From contig NZ_AP014938.1 in assembly GCF_001548235.1 (NCBI RefSeq), positions 1,302,001 through 1,366,000 on the forward strand: a stretch of DNA of 64,000 nt, read 5' to 3'. Source of the stretch: Rothia mucilaginosa (GTDB taxonomy: Bacteria > Actinomycetota > Actinomycetes > Actinomycetales > Micrococcaceae). Both the position numbers and the translations under genes were made by a program. Numbering within the stretch: the stretch's first letter is position 1; each line of letters opens with the position of its first letter. Below are positions 8,494-17,136 of this stretch, one piece after another. The notes under the pieces are model-generated. The model ran no database searches, was not told where the DNA came from, and saw nothing but the letters and a program-made list of their open reading frames with translations.

Positions 8494-9717
8494 ATGGACA
8501 TTCGACACACTATCACTCGCTTCGGTGCCACCGCCCTGATCGGCTGCGGTCTGGCGGTCACCGCAATCCCCGCAACGTTCGCTCAGAACGGTGAAGAGTC
8601 CGTCACCCACGTCTACTCCGACAAGGCGACTTCCCACATCTCTGAAGTCTGGTACAAGGGCGAAACCCTGAAGATTACCGGCGAAGGCTTCCTGACTCAG
8701 GACGGCACCTCCGGCTCCGTCATCGCTATCAAGCTGAACAAGGGCTCCGTCAAGATTGACGGCAAGGACTACCTGGAAGTTCAGGCTGACGAGAAGGGCA
8801 ACTTCTCCGTTTCCATTCCCTGGCAGAACGACCTGGATGAGCGTATCTCCGTGGACGTCTACCTGCTCTCCGGCTCCCTGAAGGACAACGACACCGCTCG
8901 CGGCGGCAAGGCTGCGACCGTGAAGATTGAGGCTCGTTCCGTTCAGGAAGCAACCCCCTCCGCTACCGCTTCGGTGAGCCCTTCGGCAACCGCTTCTGCT
9001 TCGGCTTCCGTGGTGGCTACCCCCTCCGCTTCTGTTGCGCCCTCCGCATCTGCGACTCCTTCGGCTTCGGCTACCGCCGCTGATGAGGTTGTTGCCTCCG
9101 TAGATGCTGAGATTAAGGACCGCCCGGCAACCTCGGTGAGCCCCTCGGCTACCGCGTCGGCTTCCGCTTCTGTGGTGGCGACCCCCTCCGCTTCGGCTAC
9201 TGCTTCTGCGAGCGCGTCGGCATCGGCTACTGAGTCGGCTAGTGCTTCCGCTGCCGCTGATCAGAACGCATCCGTTGCGAACGATGCGAAGGATCAGCTG
9301 GGCGATTCAACCTCCGCTACCGAGCAGGTGACCGCTTCGGCTGAGAGCACTCGCTTTGCGAACTGTGCAGAGGTTGCGGCCGCTGGCCTGGCGCCTATGC
9401 ACGAAAGCCACCCAGACTTCCGCAAGAAGTTTGATAATGACGGTAACGGCCTGGGTTGCGAGGTCATTAACAGCGAGGTAACCGACGGTTCCTCCTCCAA
9501 CAGCTCCTCGGGTTCTTCGTCCCGCAACTCTGGCGGTCTGGATAACCTGGGTGGCAGCTCCTCCTCTTCGAGCAGCTACACTTCGAGCCGCGCTCAGCGC
9601 TCTTCTCTTGCTAACACCGGTGCTTCTAACGCCTTCACCATTGCTGGTATGGGTCTGGTGGCTCTGGGTCTGGGTGTTGCTGGCGTGTCTGCTGTGCGCA
9701 ACCGCAAGAACTCCTAA
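8494..9717 (+). CDS. LAxTG wall-anchored surface protein with Excalibur domain
   Basis: The 407-residue precursor has a signal peptide (about 1-30, cleavage near ATFAQN), a beta-rich domain (about 32-150) shared with the paralogue at 10034, a long Ser/Ala/Thr/Pro linker (about 152-270), an Excalibur domain (FANCAEVAAAG to DNDGNGLGCE, about 289-325, with the DxDxxGxxCE calcium-type loop and its two Cys), a Ser-rich stalk, then LANTG, a hydrophobic helix and RNRKNS. LAxTG signals are substrates of class E sortases; no sortase gene is in this window. The linker contains a duplicated 63-bp block. Probably a calcium-binding surface protein; ligand unknown. Confidence 0.88.
   Translation: MDIRHTITRFGATALIGCGLAVTAIPATFAQNGEESVTHVYSDKATSHISEVWYKGETLKITGEGFLTQDGTSGSVIAIKLNKGSVKIDGKDYLEVQADEKGNFSVSIPWQNDLDERISVDVYLLSGSLKDNDTARGGKAATVKIEARSVQEATPSATASVSPSATASASASVVATPSASVAPSASATPSASATAADEVVASVDAEIKDRPATSVSPSATASASASVVATPSASATASASASASATESASASAAADQNASVANDAKDQLGDSTSATEQVTASAESTRFANCAEVAAAGLAPMHESHPDFRKKFDNDGNGLGCEVINSEVTDGSSSNSSSGSSSRNSGGLDNLGGSSSSSSSYTSSRAQRSSLANTGASNAFTIAGMGLVALGLGVAGVSAVRNRKNS
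8971..9195 (+). repeat. Duplicated 63-bp in-frame block in the surface-protein linker
   Basis: 8971-9033 and 9133-9195 encode the same 21 residues (SVSPSATASASASVVATPSA plus one) with only synonymous differences. The block sits in the low-complexity linker, where copy number could change without breaking the frame. Confidence 0.8.
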
Positions 9718-9751
9718 AACTATTGCCGCCGCCGGGCGCGGTGTGCATGAG

Positions 9752-9798
9752 GGTCCCTTCCCCTGAACGCTTTTGAGTGTTCGGGTGGAGGGGATTTT
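9752..9798 (+). terminator. Probable terminator after the first surface protein
   Basis: An imperfect stem (CCCTTCCCCTGAAC against GTGTTCGGGTGGAGGGG) is followed by ATTTT. The rest of the 316-base gap to the next gene is AT-rich and holds only the next promoter. Confidence 0.5.
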
Positions 9799-10021
9799 CG
9801 CGTTTAACGGGGTGGTTTTTGCTGTTGGGTTGTGCTGATGGGATGAGGTATGTACTTGTTAGTTTCTTCAATGTGGGGTTGAGAGTTTGGGTGTGCACGG
9901 CGGTGCAAAAGGCTCGTATAGTTCAACCATGCCTTCAAGAAACCTTCAAGAAAAATATATTTTGTGAGTTAGGTCATGATAAATTGACGTCTTGGGGGTC
10001 GGTATCCTAAGCTTCGCTCGT

Positions 10022-10027
10022 TAGAAT
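10022..10027 (+). promoter_or_regulatory. -10 element of a leaderless start
   Basis: TAGAAT ends six bases before the ATG at 10034, the same geometry as at 8482-8487. The six-base gap is GGGGGC, not a usable ribosome site at that distance. Confidence 0.6.
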
Positions 10028-10033
10028 GGGGGC

Positions 10034-11101
10034 ATGAACATTCGAAACAACATTGCACGCATCGGTGCCACCGCCCTCATCGGCTGTGGCCTCGTTGCTA
10101 CTTCCGTCCCCGCCACCTTCGCTGTTGAAGGTGCACCTCAGGTTGTCCACACCTACGCAGACTCTGCACAGTTCATCGCCCCCGACGTATGGATTGAGGG
10201 TCAGGGTCTGAACATTGGTGGCGAGGGCTTCAAGACCGCTGACGGCACCTCCGGTTCCGTCCTGGCACTGAAGCTGAACAAGGGTGCCGTCAAGATTAAT
10301 GGCCAGGACTATCTGGAAATCCACGCTGACGCGGCTGGCAACTTCTCCGTTACCATCCCCTGGCAGGAAGAGCTGCACGGCAGCGTTTCCGTCGACATTT
10401 ACCTGCTGTCCGGCTCCCTGAAGGACGGTGACGTTCCCCGCGGCGGTAAGGCAGCTACCGTGACCATTAAGGTTGCAGAGCAGCCCGCTCCCGCACCTAG
10501 CGAAGAGTCCACCCCCGCTCCCACTGAGGATTCGACTCCGGCTCCCTCTGAGAACCCGACCCCCGCTCCCTCCGAGGACTCGACCCCGGCTCCCACTCAG
10601 GACCCGACCACCGAGGCTCCCAAGCCTGCTGAAGAGACCTCCGCACCCGCAGTTGAGGACGCTAAGGAAACCAAGCCTGCTGAAGAGACCTCCGCACCCG
10701 CCGAGGATTCCTCCAAGCCCGCTGACGAGAACGCAGCTCCGGCTCCCCAGCCTTCCGAGAGCCACCGTTTCCAGAACTGCGCCGACGTTGAGGCTGCAGG
10801 CGAAGCACCGATCCGCAAGGGTCACCCGGACTTCCGCGAGAAGTTCGACGCTGACGGCGACGGCATCGGTTGCGAGCAGCCCGTTGACTACGAGAACTCC
10901 AAGAAGTCTGACAGCGTTTCGCTGAGCTCCGGCTCGAACGACAACCTGGGCTCCGGTTCCTCCAATGCATCCTCCAAGAGCTCTTCTTCCCTGGCTAAGA
11001 CCGGTGCATCCGATGCGATGACCGCTGCTGGCCTGGGTCTGATTGCTCTGGGTGCTGGTGGTGCGACCATCGTGGCAACCCGCATGCGCAAGAAGGCTTA
11101 A
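10034..11101 (+). CDS. LAxTG wall-anchored surface protein with Excalibur domain (paralogue)
   Basis: The 355-residue precursor is a paralogue of the preceding gene: same signal peptide (GATALIGCGL), same beta-rich domain (about 32-150), then a Pro/Glu/Thr/Ser linker, an Excalibur domain (FQNCADVEAAGEAPI to DADGDGIGCE, about 245-281), LAKTG, a hydrophobic helix and MRKKA. The linkers differ: this one is acidic with an eight-residue PAPxExxT period, whereas the first is Ser/Ala-rich. The pair probably arose by tandem duplication followed by linker replacement. Expected to be fixed to peptidoglycan by a class E sortase. Confidence 0.88.
   Translation: MNIRNNIARIGATALIGCGLVATSVPATFAVEGAPQVVHTYADSAQFIAPDVWIEGQGLNIGGEGFKTADGTSGSVLALKLNKGAVKINGQDYLEIHADAAGNFSVTIPWQEELHGSVSVDIYLLSGSLKDGDVPRGGKAATVTIKVAEQPAPAPSEESTPAPTEDSTPAPSENPTPAPSEDSTPAPTQDPTTEAPKPAEETSAPAVEDAKETKPAEETSAPAEDSSKPADENAAPAPQPSESHRFQNCADVEAAGEAPIRKGHPDFREKFDADGDGIGCEQPVDYENSKKSDSVSLSSGSNDNLGSGSSNASSKSSSSLAKTGASDAMTAAGLGLIALGAGGATIVATRMRKKA
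10489..10614 (+). repeat. 24-bp tandem repeats in the linker
   Basis: About five copies encode an eight-residue unit of the form PAP(S/T)E(E/D/N)(S/P)T. Unit boundaries are approximate. Copy-number change would be in frame. Confidence 0.75.
10621..10701 (+). repeat. Perfect 30-bp direct repeat in the linker
   Basis: 10621-10650 and 10672-10701 are identical and start 51 bases (17 codons) apart, both encoding KPAEETSAPA. Recombination between them would delete 17 codons in frame. Confidence 0.85.
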
Positions 11102-11134
11102 TAACGCCTAGTCGCTAAGTTTTTAGCTGCTTTT

Positions 11135-11171
11135 ATGGGCTCCCTCCATATCGGAGGGAGCCCATTTTTTG
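11135..11171 (+). terminator. Terminator after the surface-protein pair
   Basis: A 13-bp perfect stem (ATGGGCTCCCTCC and its complement) is followed by six Ts. The remainder of 11172-11415 is AT-rich, with no gene visible. Confidence 0.95.
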
Positions 11172-11415
11172 TGCTTTTTGATACCGCAGAAGATACAGAA
11201 AACGTAGTGGAGAGAGGAAAAAAATAATAGCCTCTAGTGCATTTGACCAGCAGATTTACTAGAGACTTCTAACACTTATCTCTAAGTTAAGGGCAGCACA
11301 GGGTAAACACAGGCTTGCACGGGAATCTAGATACTACAAAGAACGCACAGCCCGAAGCTGATGAACAGACAGCTAGAGCTAAGCGAACATCACGACACGA
11401 TATCTGGAGCACCCA

Positions 11416-12132
11416 ATGACTATTCTGACCATGGCGATTGCCGATGCCATAGCCATCGCAGCTCTCTGCACCCTCTACATGGTGCGGCACCGCAACCGCG
11501 AACTGATGATTTCCTACGCGGTCATCAACGCCGGCATCTTCACCGTCTCGGTGGCGCTGGTATCCGCCGGATCGAACGCATCCGCTATGGGTATGGGCCT
11601 CTTCGGTGTCCTGTCGATTATCCGATTGCGATCCACCGCCCTGAGCCAGCGCGAGGTGGGTTACTACTTCGTAGCTCTCTCGGTCGGCATGATCGCAGGT
11701 GTGAACATTAGCCCGGCGTACATCGCCTTCGGCCTCATGGCTACCCTGGTCGGCCTCATCGCGGTCCTCGACTCGCGCAGCACCCCGGTCTCTACCGATC
11801 AGACTCAGACCGTTACCGCCGATCGTGCGATCAGCGATGAGGAAGAGCTCAAGGCATACCTGAGCGCTCGCCTGGGTTACACGGTCACCTCGGCAAAGAT
11901 TACCGAGCTGGACATGGTGAACAACCTGACCCGCGCTACCGTCACCTACCAGTCCAAGGAACCCACCGAGGGCGGCACCCCCGCGGCAGTGGAGGCGGCA
12001 CAGCCTGTAGCCGCTCAGGCGGTAGCACCGCAGATGACCGCAACCCGCCAGCCGGTAGCACCTACCGCCGAGGCGCACACCACCCTGGACACCCGGATGG
12101 TTCCGCTCCAGCGCACCCTGGTGGGCAAGTAA
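11416..12132 (+). CDS. DUF4956 family membrane protein
   Basis: This 238-residue protein has about four transmembrane helices in the first 130 residues, with the conserved LFGVLSIIRLRSTALSQREV stretch typical of DUF4956. A soluble domain and an Ala/Thr/Pro-rich tail follow. GGAG lies seven bases before the ATG. DUF4956 genes are commonly found beside VTC-type polyphosphate polymerase genes, as here (112-base gap, same strand), so it probably acts as their membrane partner. The biochemical role is not established; this is inference from context. Confidence 0.8.
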   Translation: MTILTMAIADAIAIAALCTLYMVRHRNRELMISYAVINAGIFTVSVALVSAGSNASAMGMGLFGVLSIIRLRSTALSQREVGYYFVALSVGMIAGVNISPAYIAFGLMATLVGLIAVLDSRSTPVSTDQTQTVTADRAISDEEELKAYLSARLGYTVTSAKITELDMVNNLTRATVTYQSKEPTEGGTPAAVEAAQPVAAQAVAPQMTATRQPVAPTAEAHTTLDTRMVPLQRTLVGK

Positions 12133-12244
12133 GACCAGTCGGCATAAAAGCCTCCGATTCACTCCAACTGCACAAACATCTCCGATACCCACGACACGCC
12201 GCCCCCCAGCACGCAGGGACGGCACCCCAGAAGGACGAAGACCC

Positions 12245-13165
12245 ATGACTAACGCAGCCGCAAACATCATCCCCGCAGAGTGGAAGAGCATCAGCCTCGA
12301 AGCCATGAACGAAAAGGCAGCCATGCAGACCCGTGTGGACCGCAAGTACATTGTCGACGCAGAAACCGCCGCCAAGGTACTCTCCACGCTCGATGCAGAC
12401 GCATCCGTCATGGACATCAAGGGCCAGCGCGACTTCGCCTACGACTCGGTCTACTTCGACACCCCGCAGATGCAGAGCTACCACTCGGCAGCCTACAGCC
12501 GCGACGACACCTTCAAGATCCGTACCCGTAGCTACCTGGACTCGAAGCTGACCTTCCTGGAGGTCAAGACCGACGGTGAGCAGGATATGACCGTCAAGAA
12601 GCGTATCCCGTACATCTTTGAGAAGCGCGACCAGCTGACCGCGGAAGGCCACGAGTACATCACCGCAGCACTCGGCGATATCCTCGCGGGCCCCGTGCAC
12701 AGGCTGGAGGCGGTCCTGAGCACCGGCTACCGCCGTACCACGGTCTTCCTGCCGCAGAGCAAGAAGAACCCGGTCGCCTCCCGCATGACCGTCGATAACG
12801 CCCTGACCTGGACCCCCATGTCTGAGAACATCCTTATGGCTGGCGTGAACTACCGTAACTTCCACGGCAACCTGATCGGCACCACTTACGGCCTGCCGAA
12901 TGCGGTCATCATCGAAACCAAGTCCGGCGTGGAGCCCTCCGTGGCAGACCAGCACCTCTGGGATGCGGGCATCACCCCCGCGAAGATTTCCAAGTTTGCA
13001 ACCGGTATGGCGGCGCTGAACCCGCAGCTGGCAAGCAACAAGTGGGAAGAAACCCTGAAGAACTGGATGCACCTGGAACCGGTCGACGGCACCCGCCTGA
13101 ACGTGGATGACATGACCGAAGAGGATTACCAGAAGCTGCTGACCGAGCGTTTCGCAGCCGCCTAA
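12245..13165 (+). CDS. VTC-domain polyphosphate polymerase-like protein
   Basis: This 306-residue protein resembles the catalytic tunnel domain of VTC4. It has the basic and acidic barrel residues in order: RVDRKYIVD (about 31-39), SVYFDTP, FKIRTRSY, FLEVKT and KKRIPY, then RRTTVFLP and VIIETKSGV. VTC enzymes make polyphosphate from a nucleoside triphosphate; some relatives may use other substrates. No signal peptide or membrane helix is visible, so it is probably cytoplasmic and held at the membrane by the DUF4956 protein. GAAGGACGAAGACCC precedes the ATG. A short stable hairpin without a T run lies at about 13200-13231. Confidence 0.83.
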   Translation: MTNAAANIIPAEWKSISLEAMNEKAAMQTRVDRKYIVDAETAAKVLSTLDADASVMDIKGQRDFAYDSVYFDTPQMQSYHSAAYSRDDTFKIRTRSYLDSKLTFLEVKTDGEQDMTVKKRIPYIFEKRDQLTAEGHEYITAALGDILAGPVHRLEAVLSTGYRRTTVFLPQSKKNPVASRMTVDNALTWTPMSENILMAGVNYRNFHGNLIGTTYGLPNAVIIETKSGVEPSVADQHLWDAGITPAKISKFATGMAALNPQLASNKWEETLKNWMHLEPVDGTRLNVDDMTEEDYQKLLTERFAAA

Positions 13166-13402
13166 AACAGCAACCTGCCTAAAACGGCAATCTGGGATGC
13201 GCGGGTAGGGTAGTGCACCTACCTTACCCGCACCCCCAGCCCCTCATCTATACCCCCGAACCAAGCACAACATCGGCTTTATTCGCCCCACACAGGCAAT
13301 AACCGCTCTCACACATATTCACATTTCACATACAACCTGTACTCCCTAAACCTGTGGCGCAAAGCTCTCCGCGAGTAGTCACCAAAACACAAAGGAAAAC
13401 CC

Positions 13403-15121
13403 GTGAAAAAGAGCAATATGATCAAGAGCGCAACCTCCATTACCCTCCTGGCAGCCCTGGCGTTGACCGGCTGCTCGGCAACCTCGGCATCGAATGCCAG
13501 CGCTTCGAGTGCAATCAGTACCTCCGCTTCGAGCACTTCGGGCACCACGTCGAAGGTGGCAGACTCCTTCTCCACCGACGTGAAGAGCGGCGCGAAGCTC
13601 GCCGAGGACACCCACTACTCCGCGAAGGATCTGACCTGGGATTCCTCCAGCGAAGTCACTATCGATCTTTCTAACCCGACCGCGACCGACGGCGTGACCG
13701 TCAGCGACGGCGTCATCACCATCACCAAGGCGGGCAACTACAAGCTCACCGGCACCTACGAGGGCCAGATCAAGGTTGAGGCAGCCGACAGCGACATGGT
13801 CCGCCTGATTCTGAACAACGCGACGGTCACCAACTCCACCGGTGCTGCTATCAACGTTGTTGAGGCGGACGAGGTCGTTATCTACACCGCCTCGGGTACC
13901 ACCAACACCGTCTCTGACGGCTCCTCCTACTCCGATACCGCCAGCGGCAGCCCCGACGCAGCTATCTACTCCAAGAGTGACCTGACCCTGGCGGGCGAAG
14001 GCACCCTGAAGGTTGAAGGTAAGTACGAAGAGGGTATCCACACCTCCGACGGCCTGGTCATTGCCTCCGGCACCCTGGAAGTGAACGCGGCAAACACCGG
14101 CATCAAGGGTAAGGACTACGTCGATATTCTGGACGGCACCATCACCGTGACCGCAAGCCAGGACGGCATCAAGGCAACTAACGACACCGACGGCAACCGC
14201 GGCTGGGTACGCCTGAGCGGCGGTACCGTGAACATCTCTGCAGGTGATGACGGTTTCAAGGCTGAGCGCGTGCTTGAAATCTCCGGCGGTACCCTGAACA
14301 TCACCCAGGCGAACGAGGGTATCGAGGCGCAGTACATCAACATCCTGGACGGCACCGTGAACGTGACCAGCTCCGATGACGGTATCAACGCCTCGTACAG
14401 CACCACCTCGACCAGCACTAGCTCGACCAGCACTGAGTCGGCTACTGCAACCTCGACTACTGCAACCTCGACTAAGCAGAGCGCGCAGAATGGCCAGAAC
14501 TCTGCACCCCAGGCGCCCAGCGGTAGCGCAGGTCAGGCACCTGCAGGTGGCGGTCAGGCTCCCTCGGGCACTATGGGTCAGCCCCCGGCTGGTGGTGGCG
14601 CAGGTGGCGGCATGGGTGGCGGCGGCACCTTCGAGGTCGTCGACGCAACCATCAACATCTCCGGCGGTACCGTCACCGTGAACACGAACGGCGACGGCAT
14701 CGATTCCAACGGTACGGCAACCCTCTCCGGTGGCACGCTGATTGTGAACGGTCCCTTCACCGGTGGTAACGCATCCCTGGACACCAACGGCGACCTGCTG
14801 CTCAACGGCACGACCGTGGCCGCGGGTAACTCCGGTGACATGTTCGAGGCGCCCTCGACCAACTCCACCAGCGGCTACGTGAAGATCAGCAACGTATCGA
14901 ACCTGAGCGCCGGCACCACCGTACAGGTTGCCGACTCCTCCGGTAACGTGGTGGCGAACTACAAGGTGACTAACTCCAGCACCGCACTGATCCTGGTCTC
15001 CAGCTCCAAGATCACCAAGGGCGAGAGCTACACCGTGTACACCACCACCGATAGCGTGGATGCCTCCAGCACCACCCTGGCTTCTAACGCCACCTCGCTG
15101 GGCTCCTTCACTGCAAGCTAA
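13403..15121 (+). CDS. Cthe_2159-type carbohydrate-binding beta-helix lipoprotein
   Basis: The 572-residue protein starts at GTG with AAAGGAAAACCC upstream. It has a lipoprotein signal (LALTGC, lipid-modified Cys about 23) and a Ser/Thr spacer. A long right-handed beta-helix follows, with turns such as SGGTLNI, DGIKA and ILDGTVNVTSSDDGI (about 75-345). A Ser/Thr then Gln/Pro/Gly-rich insert (about 335-410) interrupts the helix before its last turns. This matches the Cthe_2159 polysaccharide-binding family, often encoded beside VTC/DUF4956 genes. It is probably anchored to the outer face of the membrane and binds an acidic glycan, perhaps with calcium. The ligand is inference. Confidence 0.8.
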   Translation: MKKSNMIKSATSITLLAALALTGCSATSASNASASSAISTSASSTSGTTSKVADSFSTDVKSGAKLAEDTHYSAKDLTWDSSSEVTIDLSNPTATDGVTVSDGVITITKAGNYKLTGTYEGQIKVEAADSDMVRLILNNATVTNSTGAAINVVEADEVVIYTASGTTNTVSDGSSYSDTASGSPDAAIYSKSDLTLAGEGTLKVEGKYEEGIHTSDGLVIASGTLEVNAANTGIKGKDYVDILDGTITVTASQDGIKATNDTDGNRGWVRLSGGTVNISAGDDGFKAERVLEISGGTLNITQANEGIEAQYINILDGTVNVTSSDDGINASYSTTSTSTSSTSTESATATSTTATSTKQSAQNGQNSAPQAPSGSAGQAPAGGGQAPSGTMGQPPAGGGAGGGMGGGGTFEVVDATINISGGTVTVNTNGDGIDSNGTATLSGGTLIVNGPFTGGNASLDTNGDLLLNGTTVAAGNSGDMFEAPSTNSTSGYVKISNVSNLSAGTTVQVADSSGNVVANYKVTNSSTALILVSSSKITKGESYTVYTTTDSVDASSTTLASNATSLGSFTAS

Positions 15122-15231
15122 GCGGCAGGAGTGCCCCTCAAGCTCCGTGCTGGATGTCATGACCGGCACGGTACCCTCTCCGACCCCGGTCTTGTGAGTG
15201 AGCCGGAGGCAGAGACACCCGCCCCGCATCG

Positions 15232-15257
15232 GATGTAGTGATATATCCGATGCGGGG
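15232..15257 (+). terminator. Hairpin downstream of the beta-helix lipoprotein
   Basis: A 13-bp perfect stem (CCCCGCATCGGAT and its complement) is present without a T run. It probably slows or ends transcription of the three-gene unit. Confidence 0.5.
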
Positions 15258-15376
15258 CTACGTGTTATATAGGGTGTGTGGCGTCTGGGGTAAAAAGCCG
15301 CGGGTGCAAAATAAAACGGTTGTTCCGGTGCGAAGAAGTGCTTTGATACGCAAAATAGGTGCCGTTGAGCGAGACA

Positions 15377-15405
15377 TTCAGGGCTGAAACAGGGTACTCT
15401 ATAGT
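15377..15405 (+). promoter_or_regulatory. Candidate promoter of the DUF3073 gene
   Basis: TTCAGG (15377-15382), 17-base spacer, TATAGT (15400-15405). The -35 match is weak and the -10 good. The rest of 15258-15488 shows no gene. Confidence 0.45.
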
Positions 15406-15488
15406 GTAGTAAAGACTGTTGAACGATCCGAGAGCGATGCGCCGCGCGCGCTGTTCGCCTCGGACAGGATGAAAGAGGGGGTCACGCC

Positions 15489-15698
15489 ATGGGGCGCGGC
15501 CGTCAGAAGGCTAAAGCAACTAGGCAGGCTCGGGAGATGAAGTACTTCAGCCCCGAGACCGACTACAGCGCACTCGAGCGCGAGCTCAGCAGCGCGAAGA
15601 AAACGAAGTCCTCCGATTCGTCCCGCCGTCGCTATGACGACGAGGACGACTACTCGGCATACGCAGAAAAGTACGCGTCCTACGAGGATGAGGCATAA
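15489..15698 (+). CDS. DUF3073 family small protein
   Basis: A 69-residue highly charged protein: MGRGRQKAKATRQAREMKYF, then SPETDYSALERELSS and an acidic Tyr/Asp/Glu-rich tail. This is the actinobacterial DUF3073 layout and length. Function unknown. In many actinobacteria this gene lies beside purM; here purM is about 10 kb away in the opposite orientation, so the usual neighbourhood is broken. GAAAGAGGGGG lies upstream of the ATG, and a terminator follows, so it is a single-gene unit. Confidence 0.85.
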   Translation: MGRGRQKAKATRQAREMKYFSPETDYSALERELSSAKKTKSSDSSRRRYDDEDDYSAYAEKYASYEDEA

Positions 15699-15752
15699 AG
15701 AATACGCGGAATGATTCGGTGTATATCGACCGAGCGTATTTCATAGATGATG

Positions 15753-15794
15753 AACCGGCTTGAGGCCCCGCACGGGGTGCTCAGCCGGTTTTTT
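15753..15794 (+). terminator. DUF3073 terminator
   Basis: Stem AACCGGCTTGAG / CTCAGCCGGTT followed by a run of Ts. The following 15795-16054 is AT-rich with no gene visible. Confidence 0.9.
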
Positions 15795-16066
15795 CGTGCC
15801 CGCAGTTTGTTTCGTGCCCCCCCAATTTGTTCATGCCTGCAGTTTGTGCGGATGCACCCGGATGTGAGCGCAAGGGTGGGCTGCCGGCGGGGGTCTTAAC
15901 TATGTGGAGCACAAAGCCAATGCACATGTTTATACATAGATATGCATAGAGCCATCTGGTAATAGAGCGTAGTTGGTAATAAAAAAGCTTGAAATGAATA
16001 AGCATACATAGCTTCTGCACAGCTTAGTCATGCCTGGCACAGAGAATAGGCCGGCATTCTAGAGAC

Positions 16067-17136
16067 ATGAACAACGAACAGAACATGACTCAGAACATTG
16101 ACCAGACCACCCAGACCGCGGCAGAACAAGCTAACGCAGCACAAACCGCCGCAGAGCAGAAGCTAGCCAAGAAGAAGCTCACCCGTCGAATCTTCATCGG
16201 CGGCGGCCTCGGCGCACTCGCAGTAGTTGGCGGCGGCGCAGGCTGGGCGTACAACCGCTACCTGGCAGAGCACACCGAAATCGAAGACACCACCGCCTAC
16301 GAGGCGGCAGCAGCTCAGGCAAACGCAAGCGCCTCCGGATCTGCCACCGCAGACCCCACCGAACTGACCGGCGTGAAGGTCAACGGTCAGAGCCTCACCG
16401 CTAACGAAGGCTCGATTACCATCACCTCCACCACCACCGGTAGCGGCTCCGATGCGGTCGTCTCCTTCGTAGCGGACATCAAGCTCGACAATGCAACCCT
16501 GCTGCGAAGCGCCTTCGCCAACAACAAGTTCGGCCAGAACATCATCGACACCCCTCGAACATGGCGTCCGAACACAATGGCATCTGGGCGATCAACGGTG
16601 ACTACTACGGCTTCCGTACCACCGGCATCGTGATCCGAAACGGTGTTGTCTACCGTGACTCCGGCGCTCGCGAGGGTTTGGCCTTCTACCGCGACGGCTC
16701 CGTCAAGCTCTACGACGAAACCGCAACCAATGCCCAGACCCTCGTCAGCGAGGGTGTGTGGAACACCCTCTCCTTCGGCCCCGCACTGGTCAAGGACTCC
16801 GCAATCGTCGACGGCATCGACAGCGTCGAGGTGGACACCAACTTCGGTAACCACTCCATCCAGGGCAACCAGCCGCGAACCGGTGTGGGCGTGCTTGGCA
16901 CCAACCACCTGGTCTTCATCGTGGTCGATGGCCGCTCCACCAACTACTCGCGTGGCGTGACCATGCCCGAGTTCGCCCAGATGTTCAAGGACCTCGGCTG
17001 CGTGAGCGCCTACAACCTGGACGGTGGTGGCTCCTCCGCCATGGTCTTCAACAATAAGCTGGTCAACCGCCCGCAGGGTGGCACCAAGGAACGTGGCACC
17101 AGCGACATTCTCTACATTGCAGGGAGCGCATCGTGA
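16067..17136 (+). pseudogene. Phosphodiester glycosidase (NAGPA type), interrupted by a one-base frameshift
   Basis: Two frames together make one protein of about 356 residues. The 5' part (16067 to about 16555) has a cytoplasmic tail, one membrane helix (RRIFIGGGLGALAVVGGGAG) and the start of the exported domain. The 3' part (from about 16549, with ATG at 16561) carries the NAGPA domain: WAINGDYYGF, RTGVGVLG, VVDGRS and YNLDGGGSSAMV. The frames join if the run of four C at 16551-16554 had five. It may be a real mutation, a phase-variable tract or a sequencing error. The start is leaderless-like (CATTCT six bases before ATG). The last codons overlap the next gene by four bases (GTGA). The family cleaves phosphodiester-linked sugars. 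Confidence 0.8.

Noticed and set aside
13379..15229. Very long open frame on the minus strand opposite the beta-helix lipoprotein (and similar long antisense frames elsewhere, for example 20921-22786 and 56412-58415).
   Set aside because: High-GC codon bias opens antisense frames. The plus-strand genes have signal peptides, family motifs and ribosome sites; the antisense frames have none.
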